Assembly: GCA_036936605.1 (NCBI GenBank)
Contig: JAUPFV010000004.1
Location: forward strand, 182,980,807 to 183,044,806
DNA length: 64,000 nucleotides
Direction of reading: 5' to 3'
DNA from: Limnanthes douglasii subsp. nivea
Taxonomy: Eukaryota; Streptophyta; Magnoliopsida; Brassicales; Limnanthaceae
Shown: positions 34,938 through 47,409 of the stretch, piece by piece
Layout of the letters: the number at the start of each line of letters is the position of its first letter
Position numbering within the stretch: position 1 is the first letter of the stretch
Program-made: the position numbers and the translations under genes
The notes under the pieces: model-generated
What the model saw: the letters and a program-made list of their open reading frames with translations, nothing else
Told to the model about the DNA's origin: nothing
Databases searched by the model: none

Positions 34938-37072
34938 TTCAGCCATTTTATTATTGTAATTATATCTTCAAGAATGAAGAAGTATTTCGTAACATTCTTT
35001 GGCCACCTATTGATCACTTTCAACCACCCCAAAATGATCCCCAATGACATACTTAAAACATTGATGAACAGTAGAAACTACAACATACATTCTTGATAGC
35101 CAAGATCTCCCGTCGATATTATTATAGCTAGTTGCACATTCGACCACCAATAATGTATGCCCCTATCAAAATACGTCCAATTTCAACCCCAACAATGTAT
35201 GCCCTATAACCACTACATCTTCATGAGGTCCTAGTATTCCCCAAAGATCATCATCGTCGAATAAGATAAAAGATGTATCCATTTTCCATATAAATTAGTG
35301 GACATTTTACCTTCTATTTGGGTAGCTAAACTTACTACATATATTTTTCTGGAGCTGTTAGTATTACCAACCATGGTATCTCCCCCCAAAATTACTAGGG
35401 ATTCAATAAATTCACACAAACTTCGAACCAGTCCTTGAACCGGCGGCTCATCCACAGCTAACAAAATTAACTGATCCGGGTCTGCATCTAAATACTCTGT
35501 TGTCGCATAAAAGTTATCGCATTTTGAATAAAGAATCATCAATGAACTATCTTGGTTCGAATTTTCATTAACATTCTGTGGTGTTGCCGTGCTCAAATAT
35601 TTTGACCTACTGTTTGGTTTTTTAACAAAAGGTATTAACTTGCCATTCTTTATCAAAATTTGTATTTCTTTTTTTAACGCTATACATTCTAGAGGGCCAT
35701 GCCCAATGTGATTGTGATACTTATAAAACCTATTATTATGTTCTTCGTTTGGTATATATACTGGAGATAGCTTTCTAAAGTTCACATGACCTATAGAATT
35801 CTCAAATATAGCAGTTACATTCTCAGTTAGCTCTGAGAAATATTTCGGCCTTATCCCGAGGAGGTAGATTAATATTACTCCTCGGAAAATTTGGTTCTTG
35901 AGAATTTGAAGCGTGTACTTTGCTTTTTTTGCCCAGTAAATGCATGTCCAATTTTTTTTGGAGTACTATTGAACTACCTCGAACCATAGTGGACTCTTCA
36001 ACTTTAATTTTCTCCTCAACTTGAGTCATCAAAGCTCCAAATGTCAACCCTCTTCTTCTAGTAGTCTTATTTGCTGTATCCTCTGGAAGTAATCTTTTCT
36101 AAAATCTGCCATAGTGACAAGTTATTCACAATCCTCCAACTCTGTTTTCGTGAATATAAACCGTCTAGTATAGTCTTTTTAACTTTTCCCCAATTTGTTT
36201 GCATGGTATAATTGTGTCGTCATTGGCTCGTATTTTCTTACTCCCTACAAATTATTTTTGAAATGTTGTATGCAAAATTCTAAAATTGGTAATAGATCCC
36301 ATTGGAATCCTGTTATACCACTTCAAAGCAATACCCTAAAACATTTGCGACAACGATCTACAAACCATCCTATCATCATCATCATCATCATATAATTCAT
36401 CATATAATTCTTGAACTGTTCAATATGGTCATCGAGATCTTGTATTCCGTCCAACTTCTCTACTTTTGAAATATCAAAACGTCTTTAAAGTGGTATTGAC
36501 CTGATATCAACAGATAAAGAAGCATTTCTCCAATCTACTCATTGCATATATTGATTATCTCCTTTAGTTCCCATTATTACGTACACGTTTCGATCCACGG
36601 TGTTAAAGTATTGATTAGTCATATTCCCCTCATAAAAGAAATTGTCCCTTACATGTTGAGGCTTACTTTCCTTCTTTAATTTATATTCTTTATCTAAATT
36701 TCGATGCCAACTTCGTTACCCTTCGAAGAATTTTGGTACCTTCTTTGTCTAAACAAATGACCCTCAGACTTCGAGCTAGAAAAGTCGTTATCACTAGATG
36801 AAATATATTGTTATTTATCATTTTATCTTTTTGCGAAGAAAGTTATTCCATGTCTGACTGAAAGTTTGATGTTTTATGATCACTTCGAATTCGATGAGCT
36901 GTATAGGATTCATCAGATTGATTTTCCAACTCATTTTTTCCTCAATTGGTCGTACTTCGGATTTCAATATACTAGACTGAATTTGTTGCTCTCTTCGAAC
37001 GTATTCCTCATTTAAAACAGTTATTTTTTGTAATAGCTGATTCATTCTGTCTTCAAATGTCATATTAATCAT
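34938..37072 (-). pseudogene. gag: E3 gag-protease, protease active site deleted
   Basis: The gag N-terminus is near 37072 (MTFEDRMNQLLQKI, like E4). The gag domain is at about 36090-36480. The knuckle-like segment is at 35690-35740 (FYKYHNHIGHGPLEC). The protease tail is at 35090-35130 (GRSWLSRMYVVVSTVHQC). Between GPHEDVVVIG and that tail the DTGSS catalytic segment is missing, replaced by a short repeat of GHTLL-like sequence at about 35150-35215. Confidence 0.8.
36371..36391. repeat. (ATC)n microsatellite in E3 gag
   Basis: About seven ATC repeats, falling where the Asp-rich DDDD run of the gag domain is encoded on the other strand. Confidence 0.8.
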
Positions 37073-37258
37073 ATTGCTCAGGATCCTGACTATTACCTCG
37101 ACCTTCTTCCTTGTGTAAATCTGACTTAAATTGCTTCAATTGCTTCACGAACTGCTGGATCAGCTCTTGTCTCTTATGGTTCCATTAGAAGCAATACAAT
37201 TAACTATTAATTTTATCTTTTCTGGTTTTATATGCGCTATCTAGGTACCTTAATTTCT

Positions 37259-37276
37259 CTCCCACCCTAGTCGCCA
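37259..37276 (-). other. E3 primer-binding site
   Basis: Minus strand TGGCGACTAGGGTGGGAG, beginning with TGGCGACT as expected for pairing with a tRNA-Arg 3' end. It lies next to the 5' LTR. Confidence 0.75.
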
Positions 37277-37277
37277 C

Positions 37278-37600
37278 TGTTAAGTGTTAGAGATATCCTT
37301 ATGAATAAATTAAATTAAATTTGTTCTTATGGAAAATAAAGTGAAAGTATCGAGAGAGAACTAAATTTCTAGAGAGAAAAAAACAACAAAGCAGAATCTA
37401 TTTCAAGAAGTAAAAAATCAAACCCTTTATTCATTGTCTCCTTCCTTAATTATAAGTATGCAAGATGACTTTAACTGAATCGGTTACATAAAGAGATAAA
37501 TTATAGTGTGGTCCTTTATATTTATAAATAACACAAATCTCATCTCATGGCTTTGAAATTCATATAAAACAACCTTAATGTTCTTGTCTCAAGCCAGTGA
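37278..37600 (-). repeat. E3 5' LTR
   Basis: Starts TGTTAAGTGTTAGAG. The inner part matches 27142-27485. The right edge is set where E2 LTR sequence (ATAAATGTCTTCAAAAT) resumes. Confidence 0.8.
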
Positions 37601-37750
37601 TAAATGTCTTCAAAATCGATTTAGATGCTAATTAAGTCCAATAGACCCAATAGGCCAAACAAAGTACATGGACCAATTTCTATTTACCTAAACCTAAAGT
37701 CCGAATCCCATTAGCCCAAAGTTCATTTGTAAATAAATAAATAAATTTTG

Positions 37751-37789
<39 letters not shown>

Positions 37790-37857
37790 CATTATAAAAT
37801 AAATATTGTTTAGATAATTTCTTTATATGATTTTCCCTTCGGATAATTATGTCATCA
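37601..37857 (-). repeat. E2 5' LTR, second piece
   Basis: Matches 17516-17746. Contains a (TA)n run at 37755-37786 and ends GTCATCA. Confidence 0.8.
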
Positions 37858-40800
37858 TCCACCACAAATTAGACAAGATTAAAATAGAGGAAAATCATAA
37901 TGATCTGATGATATAGTCGGTTTAAAAATATCGTTTCAAACTAATGTGAGTAATATGATGGAGATAGCCAGAGAAGACCAACTTGACTATAAAGTAAACA
38001 TTTTTTCTCTAACTACTTTCACATTTGTATTAATAAACATTTCTCATTTCACATTTAATTCACGACTAGTTTTTCATTTTGTATTTATTTGATTTAAAGT
38101 TTCATTTTTTTGCATTTTATTCATAATTACTTTTCATTTTACATGTTATTTATTTTTATATTTACTAATTTCTTTCACGAAAATGATTCTGCATACATGT
38201 TTATGGACATGCAATGGAAGCATCTTTAATTGTTACAATAGTTATAGAATATTAAATCCAATATTGTTGCTAAAGTGTTATCTAAATATATACATTGATC
38301 ATGAGAGGAATATATATTAAAGAAATAGATGAAAAATTTTACCTAAAAATTTATAAAGAAACGTTCGTTCTTATTCTAGTTTTCACATTGGCACCTTGAA
38401 TTTGAATCAACCATTGTACATGAATGATAATAGACTTCGATAGTGGAGCAATGATAAACTTAAACTGATTGGTGAAAATTTTAAAATACACTACAGATAA
38501 AACCAAAAATAAAAATTATAATTTGTAGCTATACTTTATTTCACAAGTGATATTTGATATTAGGCTTGTTTCATATTTCATATTTTGCAATCATACATGT
38601 TTCGCATTTCGCATTTGGTTCGCATTTCGCATTTGGTTCGCATTCCATATTTGAAAATATACATGTTTTGCATTTCATATTTAATTTCAGAATTCATCAT
38701 TTATAAACCTATTATTTATATAAATTTGTCGACTGATTACCTCGTCCGTAATAAACTTTTGACATCAAAACTAGCAATAAAGTTAAAGAGGAAAAGAGTT
38801 ATCCCACAACAATAAAGAAGACCTAGTAATTGTGGCGTACTGGTTTGTGAGTATGCTAGAGTTATATTGAAACTTGTCAAATTTCAGGCATCTATTAGAA
38901 TAATATTGATACTCAGGAAATCATATATGTTTAATATTTTTCTCAATAATCGACACACAAATAGATCTTGATGATAATTGTTGTATAAATATAGCATTGA
39001 ATAATATTGGATTTGAATTTTGTTTGACATTTTGCATATAGGTTCATTATTTCACATTCACATTTACTATGTACCTCTTATTTTGCATTTCACATTCAGG
39101 CAAACTAATATTTCACTTTTCATAATTTATCTGACTCTACACTTAGCCATTTGGATAATATATTTCACATTAATATTTACTTGAAATCTTATTTCACATT
39201 TAGAAATATCAATGTTTAACATTTCACCATTTATCTGGCTTCCCGTACAGATGTAAACTATCATTTCACGTTTCGCATTTTCAATCTACCTTGTTTTGCA
39301 TTTCGAAACTAGATAAATTAATGTTTCATATTTTACATTTTATCTAGTTGCATACTTATATATTTAAAAAAAATTATATGTCATTTCGCATTTAATATGT
39401 CTCATCTTATGCATTTCGAATTTCATCTTTTATCACACAAATAACAGTTAATATTTTAGAAATTAAAATAAACTTAAAGAAAAACTTTGATGATTAATAT
39501 TATCAAATGACATTAATCTTATAAGACTTTTCTCATAATATTATATTATGACCGACTTTTGCTCAACGACTATATTTTAGTATTTCTCCTCTAGATGGAA
39601 TACGTTTCTTTTTAGGTCTTTCCCTCATATTTTTAAATTTGGGGAAATAATTCTTGAAGATTCAATAGAAGTAGATGTTTCACCAACAATAGTTAAGGTG
39701 TGTATGATATTTGAATAAGTTACATTATAACACCTTGCTAATAGAACGACTCAGCGTGTTTTAGAAGATTTTCTTGAGTCTTACGTATGATAGCCAAAGT
39801 ATGAGCGCACGATAAAAACATCAAATTTTCATATACCATAAGAACAGTTGAAACCGAATCAATCAACAACCATAAAAGGTTCCAACATAAATTCGTAAAA
39901 ATTAGTGAAAACACACGAATTAGCCATTGAGGGCCTATTTGACATTGGTCTTAAACTTCTTTTCAAATTGAGGACATAATTCACTAGTCTAATATAGACC
40001 TTTCACATATTGTCTAAATATTTGAATTATAAGTTAAATTATAATCTTGTCAATTAACTCCAATATAGGAAGAATACATAAATGTTTGTTATGATGGTTA
40101 AAAATATTCGCTAAACTAGAGGCCATGAAACCGTACCGTTTGCCTTTGAAAAATGAATATGCATATTTGTTCTAAAAAATTAACAACTTTTAAACATCTT
40201 TCATCAATAAATTAGTCCATGTATATAGTGTACATGTTCTAAGTATGAGCATAAGAATATTTTTTAAGCTTGTGAACCATCATTGCCTTAAATTTTATGG
40301 ACTTATGACTCAATGTATACTTTGAATTCCCAGATAATATATGCAGTACTCATGATAACAATGAATGTGATTTGATGATCCAATAAGTGAGGTTTCAACA
40401 TCTAAAGAAACTATAGTCAATTATCATAATGTTCTAACACAATAATAACATACACGACCGGACAAATATTTACACAATTGTGAAAGAAGAATAACTAATA
40501 AATACAACATTTTTTCATATTCCACGTTTGCAAGTTAGGCGTTTTTGAATTTTGTATTTAATAGTTGTCTTATTCTGTGTTTACAAGTATATTATTTCAC
40601 ATTTCTCATTAAGTAGTTCGAATATTTTATATTTTGTATTTAGTAGTTAGTTGTGTTTTCATTTGCATTTATTTTTTAGTTTTGTTTCACATTTTGCATT
40701 TAATAGTTATCTATGTTTTGTATTTTGATTTTGCGTTTAATAGTTATATTGTTTCGCATTTACAAATTAGTATTGTTTCACAATTAATATTTAGTAATTA

Positions 40801-41233
40801 GAATGTTTCACATTTTTCATTCATTAGTTATTCATGTTTCATATCTCCTGTATATTTTCAGTTTAGTCTTTTCATTTTTAGTAGTTACAACATTAGCATG
40901 TTATCATGTTTTGAATTTCAAAATAAGGCTTGTTTCTCATTATTGTTACCATGTTTAGCTATATTGGATAATAATAGTCATTTATGTTTCCCAGTAAAAA
41001 CATTTCATTAAGAAATAAAATTGAACAACAATAATGTAAACCTTGGAGACAAGACCCAAATTATGTGAAACGTCATTTGAAAATGTTAATTCTAGGACTA
41101 TATTCGAGTGATTAGTCATTTGTAACATTAAGAATCAATCAATGAAATGTGATTCCTCATTTAATTAGATCAAAGATAGTGGAACAATATCTTTAAATGT
41201 GATTCCAGGACTATAATTTGAAGTATTATTTAA
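37858..41233. repeat. TTTCACATTTG-type repeat tract (second block)
   Basis: AT-rich DNA with frequent decayed TTTCACATTT/TTTCGCATTT motifs. They are densest at 38540-38680 (three tandem GCATTTCGCATTTGGTTC units), 39030-39440 and 40500-40900. It continues the block at 14935-17200 across the E2 insertion. No coding region can be supported; a few isolated short frames have no motif. Confidence 0.6.
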
Positions 41234-41520
41234 TTAGATCAAAGAAAGTGGAACAATATCTTTAAATGCCTTTTTAGCTTTCTCGAAATCAATCAATGAA
41301 ATGTGATTCAAGATATCAAAACGATAGTTATTTTTAACAATAAATTGTATGCTTTTGATTGTCATATCATGTTTGGATCTAATACACTCATGTATCTCTT
41401 TAACAATCCAATATGGTGTCAAATGCTTCTTGCTTTCCTTGTGAAAACTAGTCCCACAAATATGATATCATGTATAATTCTTACTGACCATGAAACAAAT
41501 GTACGTATCAATTGATTCAT
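41234..41520 (-). pseudogene. MuDR-type (Mutator-like) transposase fragment
   Basis: The minus-strand frame HLTPYWIVKEIHECIRSKHD, followed by MTIKSIQFIVKNNYRF and EKAKKAFKDI, fits the N-terminal region of plant Mutator-like transposases. There a 'lt..wia..y' segment precedes 'm....l...v...y' and a 'ka..ak..a' helix. An upstream in-frame stretch (CGTSFHKESKK) sits where the Cys/His DNA-binding part ends. Only about 90 codons remain, with a stop. E4 inserted about 250 bp away. Confidence 0.6.
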
Positions 41521-41760
41521 ACAGTCTCCATGAACATCTCATTGAGATTGTATTCTTGTAATAAGAAGTTATAATTTTATCTTGTAATGTACAATTTCAT
41601 CACCTAACAAAGAATATCAATTTATTTTTTCTTGTGACAAAAAAAACTAATACTTGTAACTAGTTTCTCCACTAACTAAATTAGCATTTGAAGCTTCAAA
41701 TAAAATTATAATAGTTTCTCTAAGTGTTTCTCAATCAACTAGATCCACAACTACGTAGAT

Positions 41761-41765
41761 ATTAG
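41761..41765. repeat. E4 target-site duplication, left (ATTAG)
   Basis: ATTAG directly before the left LTR, identical to 60100-60104. Confidence 0.95.
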
Positions 41766-42125
41766 TGATGAGTTAATATTTCGCCTTAGTAAATTGTTAA
41801 GAGAGAAATCTAGAGAGAGAAAGAGTTAGAGAGTTTTTAGAGAGAGAAAGTTCAAGTACAAATGAGTTCCAGAGAAAAAGTATTCAACCCCTTTATTAAG
41901 TTAGCCTTGCCTTTTATATAGAGGAGCCAATACTTAGCCTTAGAGTGAAATATGTTACAAAAGAGGATAAATTGCTATTTCGTCTGCAATAATTACACAT
42001 AATCACAAATGTTCTCTAACACTTATATTACATGTAATTTAAGGACTAAACTTACATTATTTACAGTTTAACCCTTAAATTTATATTATTTACAATTTAA
42101 TCCTCAAAATCCTACTTCTATATCA
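41766..42125 (-). repeat. E4 3' LTR
   Basis: 360 bp, TGATGAG...TATCA, followed by the polypurine tract. Confidence 0.96.
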
Positions 42126-42140
42126 GAAGCCCTCCTAGTT
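42126..42140 (-). other. E4 polypurine tract
   Basis: Minus strand AACTAGGAGGGCTTC next to the 3' LTR. It is less purine-rich than in E1 or E5. Confidence 0.75.
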
Positions 42141-42646
42141 CTCATGTCAGTAAATCAATGAGAACTAAAATATCTTCGAATTCTTCCATATTCCATGTCA
42201 GTTGTTGCAAAATAAACTCGAACCAATCATTCGAAGCAACCACTAGAAACAACCATTCAAAGCGACCACATAAAGCAATAATTCAAAGCGACCACATGAA
42301 GCAACCATTCGAACCGGTGTCAAAAAATTCATACCAATTAAAAGTGACTAAAACTTGAGAAATTCCTAAGGCCAATAAGCCTCCACGGAACCCTATGGAA
42401 ATAAAACGCCTCGAATCATTGTGGAAGTTAAACTTTTAAAAACCTTCAAAATGTACTCCTCGAATTTTATCCAAACAATATACAAAAGTAACAGTTTCGT
42501 ATAGCCTTTCGAATCCATCATTACTTTATAACTATTAACCCATAGATAGATACCTAGCCTGACAGATGTCAAGCTTTTAGTCCTCCCAGCGCTTTGTGTT
42601 CTACCCTATGACTAGTCCTTTAATCTTCACATGTCTCCTCTTCTTT

Positions 42647-42656
42647 CTATAAATTC
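42647..42656 (+). promoter_or_regulatory. E4 antisense-gene TATA box
   Basis: CTATAAATTC, identical over ten bases to the E5 antisense TATA region (48241-48250). It lies 175 bp before the ATG at 42823. Confidence 0.65.
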
Positions 42657-42822
42657 AATCATTAGCCTCATTTTTTTATTCTCATAACACAAATCATTTC
42701 AGAGAAAACTCAAAGCACTTGGCTACCTTCATCGTGTTGCTCCTTTTTCCCAGTATATACATCAGAAAAAACCAAACTTTTTGGTCAACCTTCATCTTCT
42801 TTGATCAACCTTCATCTGGTTT

Positions 42823-45717
42823 ATGAGAAATAAACCGAGAACCAGAAAATCTAAAGCTAACATACCCAAGAAATTAGAATCTCTAGAACCTGACAACAAC
42901 TTAGTCTTTGGATCATATGACTACTTCTGCATTACCCAAAAAGCAGAGGAATATAGAGCTGCAGGATTAATCAATAGCTCTCCTGTTGGAATAACCACCA
43001 AAACAACCTATTACGGTAATTTGGATCCAACTAAAGCTCATGCTATCCCTCCTTCTCCTTTATTCGAAGAACATTCCTCATCCAAAATCCAAAGTCCTAA
43101 AACACCTGGAGCCTCTTAATCTCAAATTAATATTTCTCCTTTTATTAGTGAATGATCTCCTTTAAAACAAAAATAAAAAATTCCCTCTTCGAATCATTCT
43201 TCAATAACCAGAAGAAGAAGAAGAACTTTTATTGCCATGGGAGACGAATCAGAAATTATCCCAACTTCTTCCCCTTCGAATCCAGTTACTGAAGCTACTC
43301 CTCAGAGAGAAGTAACTGAGGAAGTTCCTCGAACAAATAACCCTTTATCAGAAGCTGTTAATCCAACACCTCAACAACCTCGAGAAGAAAGATCGAATGC
43401 CAACGAAGCTGAATCTGAGGCTACCAGAACCGTTCTCGAAGCTGAATCCGATGATGGGAAATCAGTAACTACCCATAAGCCTCATGAAGCAAAAGACACT
43501 TGCTTTATTTCCGAAGAAAAAAGAGCTATAATTGGCAGCAACTTAAGGAGTCTTGAAGCTAAGTATATCATTGCTCTGAAAAAGGTTCGATATATTTATT
43601 AAAATGATAGTCAAGCTTCAGATCTAAAAAAACAATGGGGAATGAGAGATAATATAACTCTTCGACTGCTTAAAGAAGGAGAAACTCCCTTAAAATGGAA
43701 CGATGACGAGCTAGTAGTCTACCCCGAAATCATCAATTGGGGTCTTCGGTTTCCACTAGATCATATGATCATGGAATACTTCGAACTCCTTAACTTGTGC
43801 CTTACTCAGGTGACACCGAATCAATGGTTTACCCTAGTCAATGATTGTGACATCTCGACTATCTCAGATTCCCATCAGCATTAAGGATTTCATCTCCTTA
43901 ATTCAACTGTTGAAATGTCTGAACTCCCTTTTTACTACCTCACCCTGGTAAATGTCATCGACGACCTCTTAGAAGCTAACAAATTCTGGAAGCAAATATT
44001 CATTTTAATATGAGGAGCATGGGAGAATGGTAAAGAAATTTCTGATGCCAATCGTTCAAAGCTACATCTCATCTAGAGAAGCAAACGTAAGCACTTCGAA
44101 ATTTTCACATTCTGAAATATTTTATTTTTTTTCCTTCCTCTTTCTTTAAATTCCTACCTAAATGATTATTTCAGAAATTTTGAGTCGTTATTCAGCGCGT
44201 CAACCAACTGCTAAGGACATTTTCCAAAAAGTTTCTGTTTGGGCTGAAAAAGAATGGAATAATGCGTTCCATACTGCTTTCCAGCCCATCAACTTCCGCA
44301 ACTGCCACATGTTCCCAATCTCAAAAGGTGCATTGCCACCTCGAAATTCGATGTTAGAGCCTAATCCGAAGATAGTCTGCAAAAGGTTAATTGATCCTGA
44401 TTGTAAACTCTTTCTTTCTATTCGCAACAGATTAGAAAGTCATTTACCAAAAAAGAAGAAAGAAAAAGTTATCAAAGAAAAGAAAGATAAAAAGATAGCT
44501 AACACATCTGGTGCCAGCCTCAACTCCATCAAAGCCAAAGCCTCGAAAAAGAAAAAATGCTGAGCAGGCTCTCTCACCCATCAAAGAGGGAAAAGATCAA
44601 GAACCATCTTCAAAGAAAACGAAAGCTTCTTCCAGTTCTCATAGAAAGAAAAGGAAACAGGCGAGAATCACTTCATATACACTAGTCGATGAAGATGAAA
44701 ACACTGTTGAAAACCAACAAAACCAACAAAACCCTTTGGTTGAAGAACAAACAACCAAAGAGAACATTGTGATCATCATCGAAGATAGTGCTACTAATGA
44801 AAATTAGGCTGCTGAAAACTTCGATCCTGATATGTTCATTAATTTTGAGAACACTGAAGCACAAACTGGTGAAGATGATCATGTTCTTCAAGTCATCCAA
44901 AATCATATGCTTAACTTTGGAAGACCAACACCTGCCGAGGCGTCTCCAGAAATTATCTGTCCTCCTGCTCTCATCACCACTTTAGATATGATTAAACGTC
45001 CTAGCTCATCAGAAACATAATTGACGCTTGCCCCTTCAAATCCTGCAATCGTTGTTGCACTTCAACCATTTAACGATCTTGATATTGCAGCAAAAGCACT
45101 TGCTTCCCAAGTCGAAGCTTCTCAAAACCATCTAAATCAATTGGCTAAAGATATGGTCTATTACAAAGAGTCTTACGAAGCTGATAAAAAATTTAGAGAT
45201 AACTTGCACAGCAAAATGGTTGATCAATTTCACATGTACGAAGTGGCAAGGTCCGAACTCATAAAAGGTGCTCTTTGCATGAAGAATCATCTACGAATCA
45301 CATACATAGTTGAGACAGAATCGCTGACGAATTCTCATGAAAAGGAAATAAATAAGCTCAAGACTGATTATGCTACTGAACTGGCCACCGACTCTTACTC
45401 TTTGTGAGAAAAAAAATAAAGAACTGATCGAGGAGATAGCTAAATTGAAGAAAGATTTCGAAGTGGAAAAAACTGTTGTTGTTGCTGCTGCTGAAACTGA
45501 ACTTTCAAAAGACATGGTAGCTGCTATTAACACCGGAAAAGAAGAAACAGCCATTCTCCTTCTTCGAGAACTTCATGCCACTTATCCAAAAATCGACCTC
45601 ATAAGTTTTTGGAACAATATTCCTGAGGAGAAACGCCCAAGTGAAGCTTTCGATCCTATTCATGATTCATCATCCTCAGAAGAAGAATCGTCCAAAGTGG
45701 AAGAGTTGTCTGATTAA
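42823..45717 (+). pseudogene. E4 antisense accessory gene, lightly to moderately broken
   Basis: The N-terminus is basic (MRNKPRTRKSKANIPKK), followed by a conserved YDYFCITQKAEEYRAAG block. Then come a Ser/Pro/Glu-rich linker (43090-43500), the gypsy-type transposon domain (43545-43960: LEAKYIIALKKVRY, WGMRDNITLRLLKEGETPLK, NWGLRFPLDHMIMEYFELL), and an intron at 44087-44174. Exon 2 encodes ILSRYSARQPTAKDIFQKVS, lysine-rich nuclear-signal-like runs (44450-44670), acidic stretches, a charged helical region (45080-45560) and an acidic Ser-rich end. Breaks are stops near 43118, 43153 and 43600, shifts near 43835 and 44520, stops at 44805 and 45018, and a shift near 45400. Confidence 0.85.
44087..44174 (+). 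other. E4 antisense-gene intron (88 bp)
   Basis: Donor GTAAGC, a T-rich tract, a CCTAAAT branch-like motif and acceptor TTATTTCAG. It is in phase 1, splicing C to AA before ATT-TTG-AGT. Same position and phase as in E3 and E5. Confidence 0.85.
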
Positions 45718-46264
45718 CTTTATCATTTTTTTGTGTTTGTTAGATTAAAAAATTTCTTTTTGTACTTCCAAAGTATTAATCTAATCGACGAACGGTTTCC
45801 TTGTTTTTATATTCTTTTCACATATTATTCGACACCTAAATTTTAAAAAAGGCATGACTCAAATACTTCAAATTTTTAACATATAATTATAAATTGTAAA
45901 CTTAACACCTCAAATACCTTTAAAAATCAAATTGATGAACATGGTGGCTCTTTAGAAATTCTCAATGTGCTGTTAAGTTGTCACTTCGAAAAAATATATT
46001 ATATAGTTATTAAACATGATTGTTTCTTCAAAAAGTGTTATAAACACTTCGGAACATTCTACTCTTAACCAACCTCAAAGATGATCAGTCTATGATGATT
46101 TGTTAAGATAGTATTCAAACATATGTAAACAACCATTGGCCAAAAACAAACTTTATTGATAATATTGAATATGTACACGACGCCTCGTTAAAACCTTACT
46201 GGGCCAACAAGATAAGAAAGAGTGCGTCACTCAAAAGTAATAATTCCAAAGTACAAAAACATAT
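45718..46264. other. E4 convergent zone
   Basis: AT-rich space between the antisense gene and pol. No tandem array is present, unlike E2 and E3, but AACACCTCAAATAC at about 45904 resembles the E3 repeat unit. Confidence 0.5.
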
Positions 46265-47409
46265 CTACTCCCAATAAAGCTTCATGTGTTGTATATTCCA
46301 TGGGTGCTGAAGCATCCTCCTCTTGAAATAAAAAAGACGATAGGACCCCGACTTTATCCTTTCAGCAATCACATAAGGCCCTTCCCAGTTCAGAGCCATT
46401 TTTCTGAGGTTCTTCTCCTTTGTGTGCAAGAATACTTTTCTCAACATCTTATCACCTTCTTTAAAATATCTTCTCTTCACCTTCGAATCATATCTATTTC
46501 TCAAAAGAGTTTGATAGTGAATTACATTCAAATAAGCTCGAACTCTTTTTTCCTCAATCATATCCAAATTCTCTCTTCGAACTTCATCATTAGTCCTTTC
46601 AGAATATTGGGTTATTCTAAAAGACGACATCGTAAATTCTACGGGCCTGACTACGTCCATTCCATATGCTAAAGCAAAATGAGTCTCCTTTGTTTCCTCT
46701 TTAGGAGTTGTCTGATAAGCCTAAAGTACCTCTTGTAAATAGTTTGGCGATTTTCCTGCTGCCCCCATCAAATTCTTCTTCAAGCCATCTAAAATTGTTC
46801 TATTTGTTACTTCCACTTGCCTATTAGCTTGAGGATGAAAAGACGTTGAAAAGCATTGTTGAATTCATTTGAAGTGTAAAATGAAGCCATCTCCTTGTTA
46901 TTAAACTGAGGGCCATTATCTGTTATAATCCTCCGAGGAACTCCAAAACGACAACAGATGCTTGTTGTTCACAATAAATTTGAGCATATCTATTGTTTTT
47001 GTCCTTGATAATGGTTCTGCCTCTGCCCACTTTGTAAAATAATCCACTGCTACAATTATCATATGTCTTCCTCCATACGCCATTGGGAAAGGTCCCGCCA
47101 GATCAATCCCCCATCTATCAAATGGTACCGCCTCAGTTATAGACATAAACGGTACTGATGGTATGTGAATAGCATTAGCAAATCTCTAACAAGTATCACA
47201 ACTTCTAACTAAATTCTTAGCATCATTCATGATTGTAGGCCAATAAAACCCTGCAAGTAAAAATCGACGTGAAAGATCTTTGAACCCACAATGAGCTAAC
47301 CTCTCACCATCATGCAATTCTGATAATACTTCTTGTGATTGTTGCTTACTTAAACATCGTAACAATGGCCCGCTCAATGCCTTTTTATATAATATTCCAT
47401 CCAGTACTA
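46265..47409 (-). pseudogene. pol: E4 pol, integrase part (left of E5)
   Basis: The HHCC finger is at about 47190-47340 (LHDGERLAHCGFKDLSRRF ... RSCDTC). The core first Asp is in FDRWGIDLAGPFP (about 47120), then TDNGPQF near 46915, and Glu in NRQVEVTNRTI near 46815. The C-terminus ends RMLQHPWNIQHMKLYWE at 46265. There is a one-base shift near 46960 and a stop near 46722. The catalytic residues survive. The N-terminal side continues at 57925 after E5. Confidence 0.88.
47405..47409. repeat. E5 target-site duplication, left (TACTA)
   Basis: Identical to 57920-57924. Both lie in E4 pol codons between RNase H and integrase (YIVLDGILYKK). Confidence 0.97.

Larger units (their letters stand above)
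27142..37600 (-). mobile_element. E3: Tat-type retrotransposon inserted in the 5' LTR of E2
   Basis: About 10.4 kb, minus strand, with LTRs at 27142-27485 and 37278-37600 that are clearly homologous but differ at many sites. It has a primer site, polypurine tract, antisense gene with intron, 86-bp repeat array, pol and gag. E2 LTR sequence flanks both ends and joins up when E3 is removed. The outer boundaries are certain only to about 15 bp, and no target duplication can be read. Confidence 0.85.
17362..37857 (-). mobile_element. E2: old Tat-type retrotransposon, split by E3
   Basis: The left (3') LTR is about 17362-17746. The internal region carries an antisense gene and degraded pol and gag. 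The right (5') LTR is cut in two by E3: 26990-27141 and about 37601-37857. The two pieces align consecutively with the left LTR, including the GGCC(G/A)AACAAAGT segment at 17570 and 37650. Without E3 the element is about 10 kb. All genes have many stops. No target duplication is recognisable. Confidence 0.85.
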
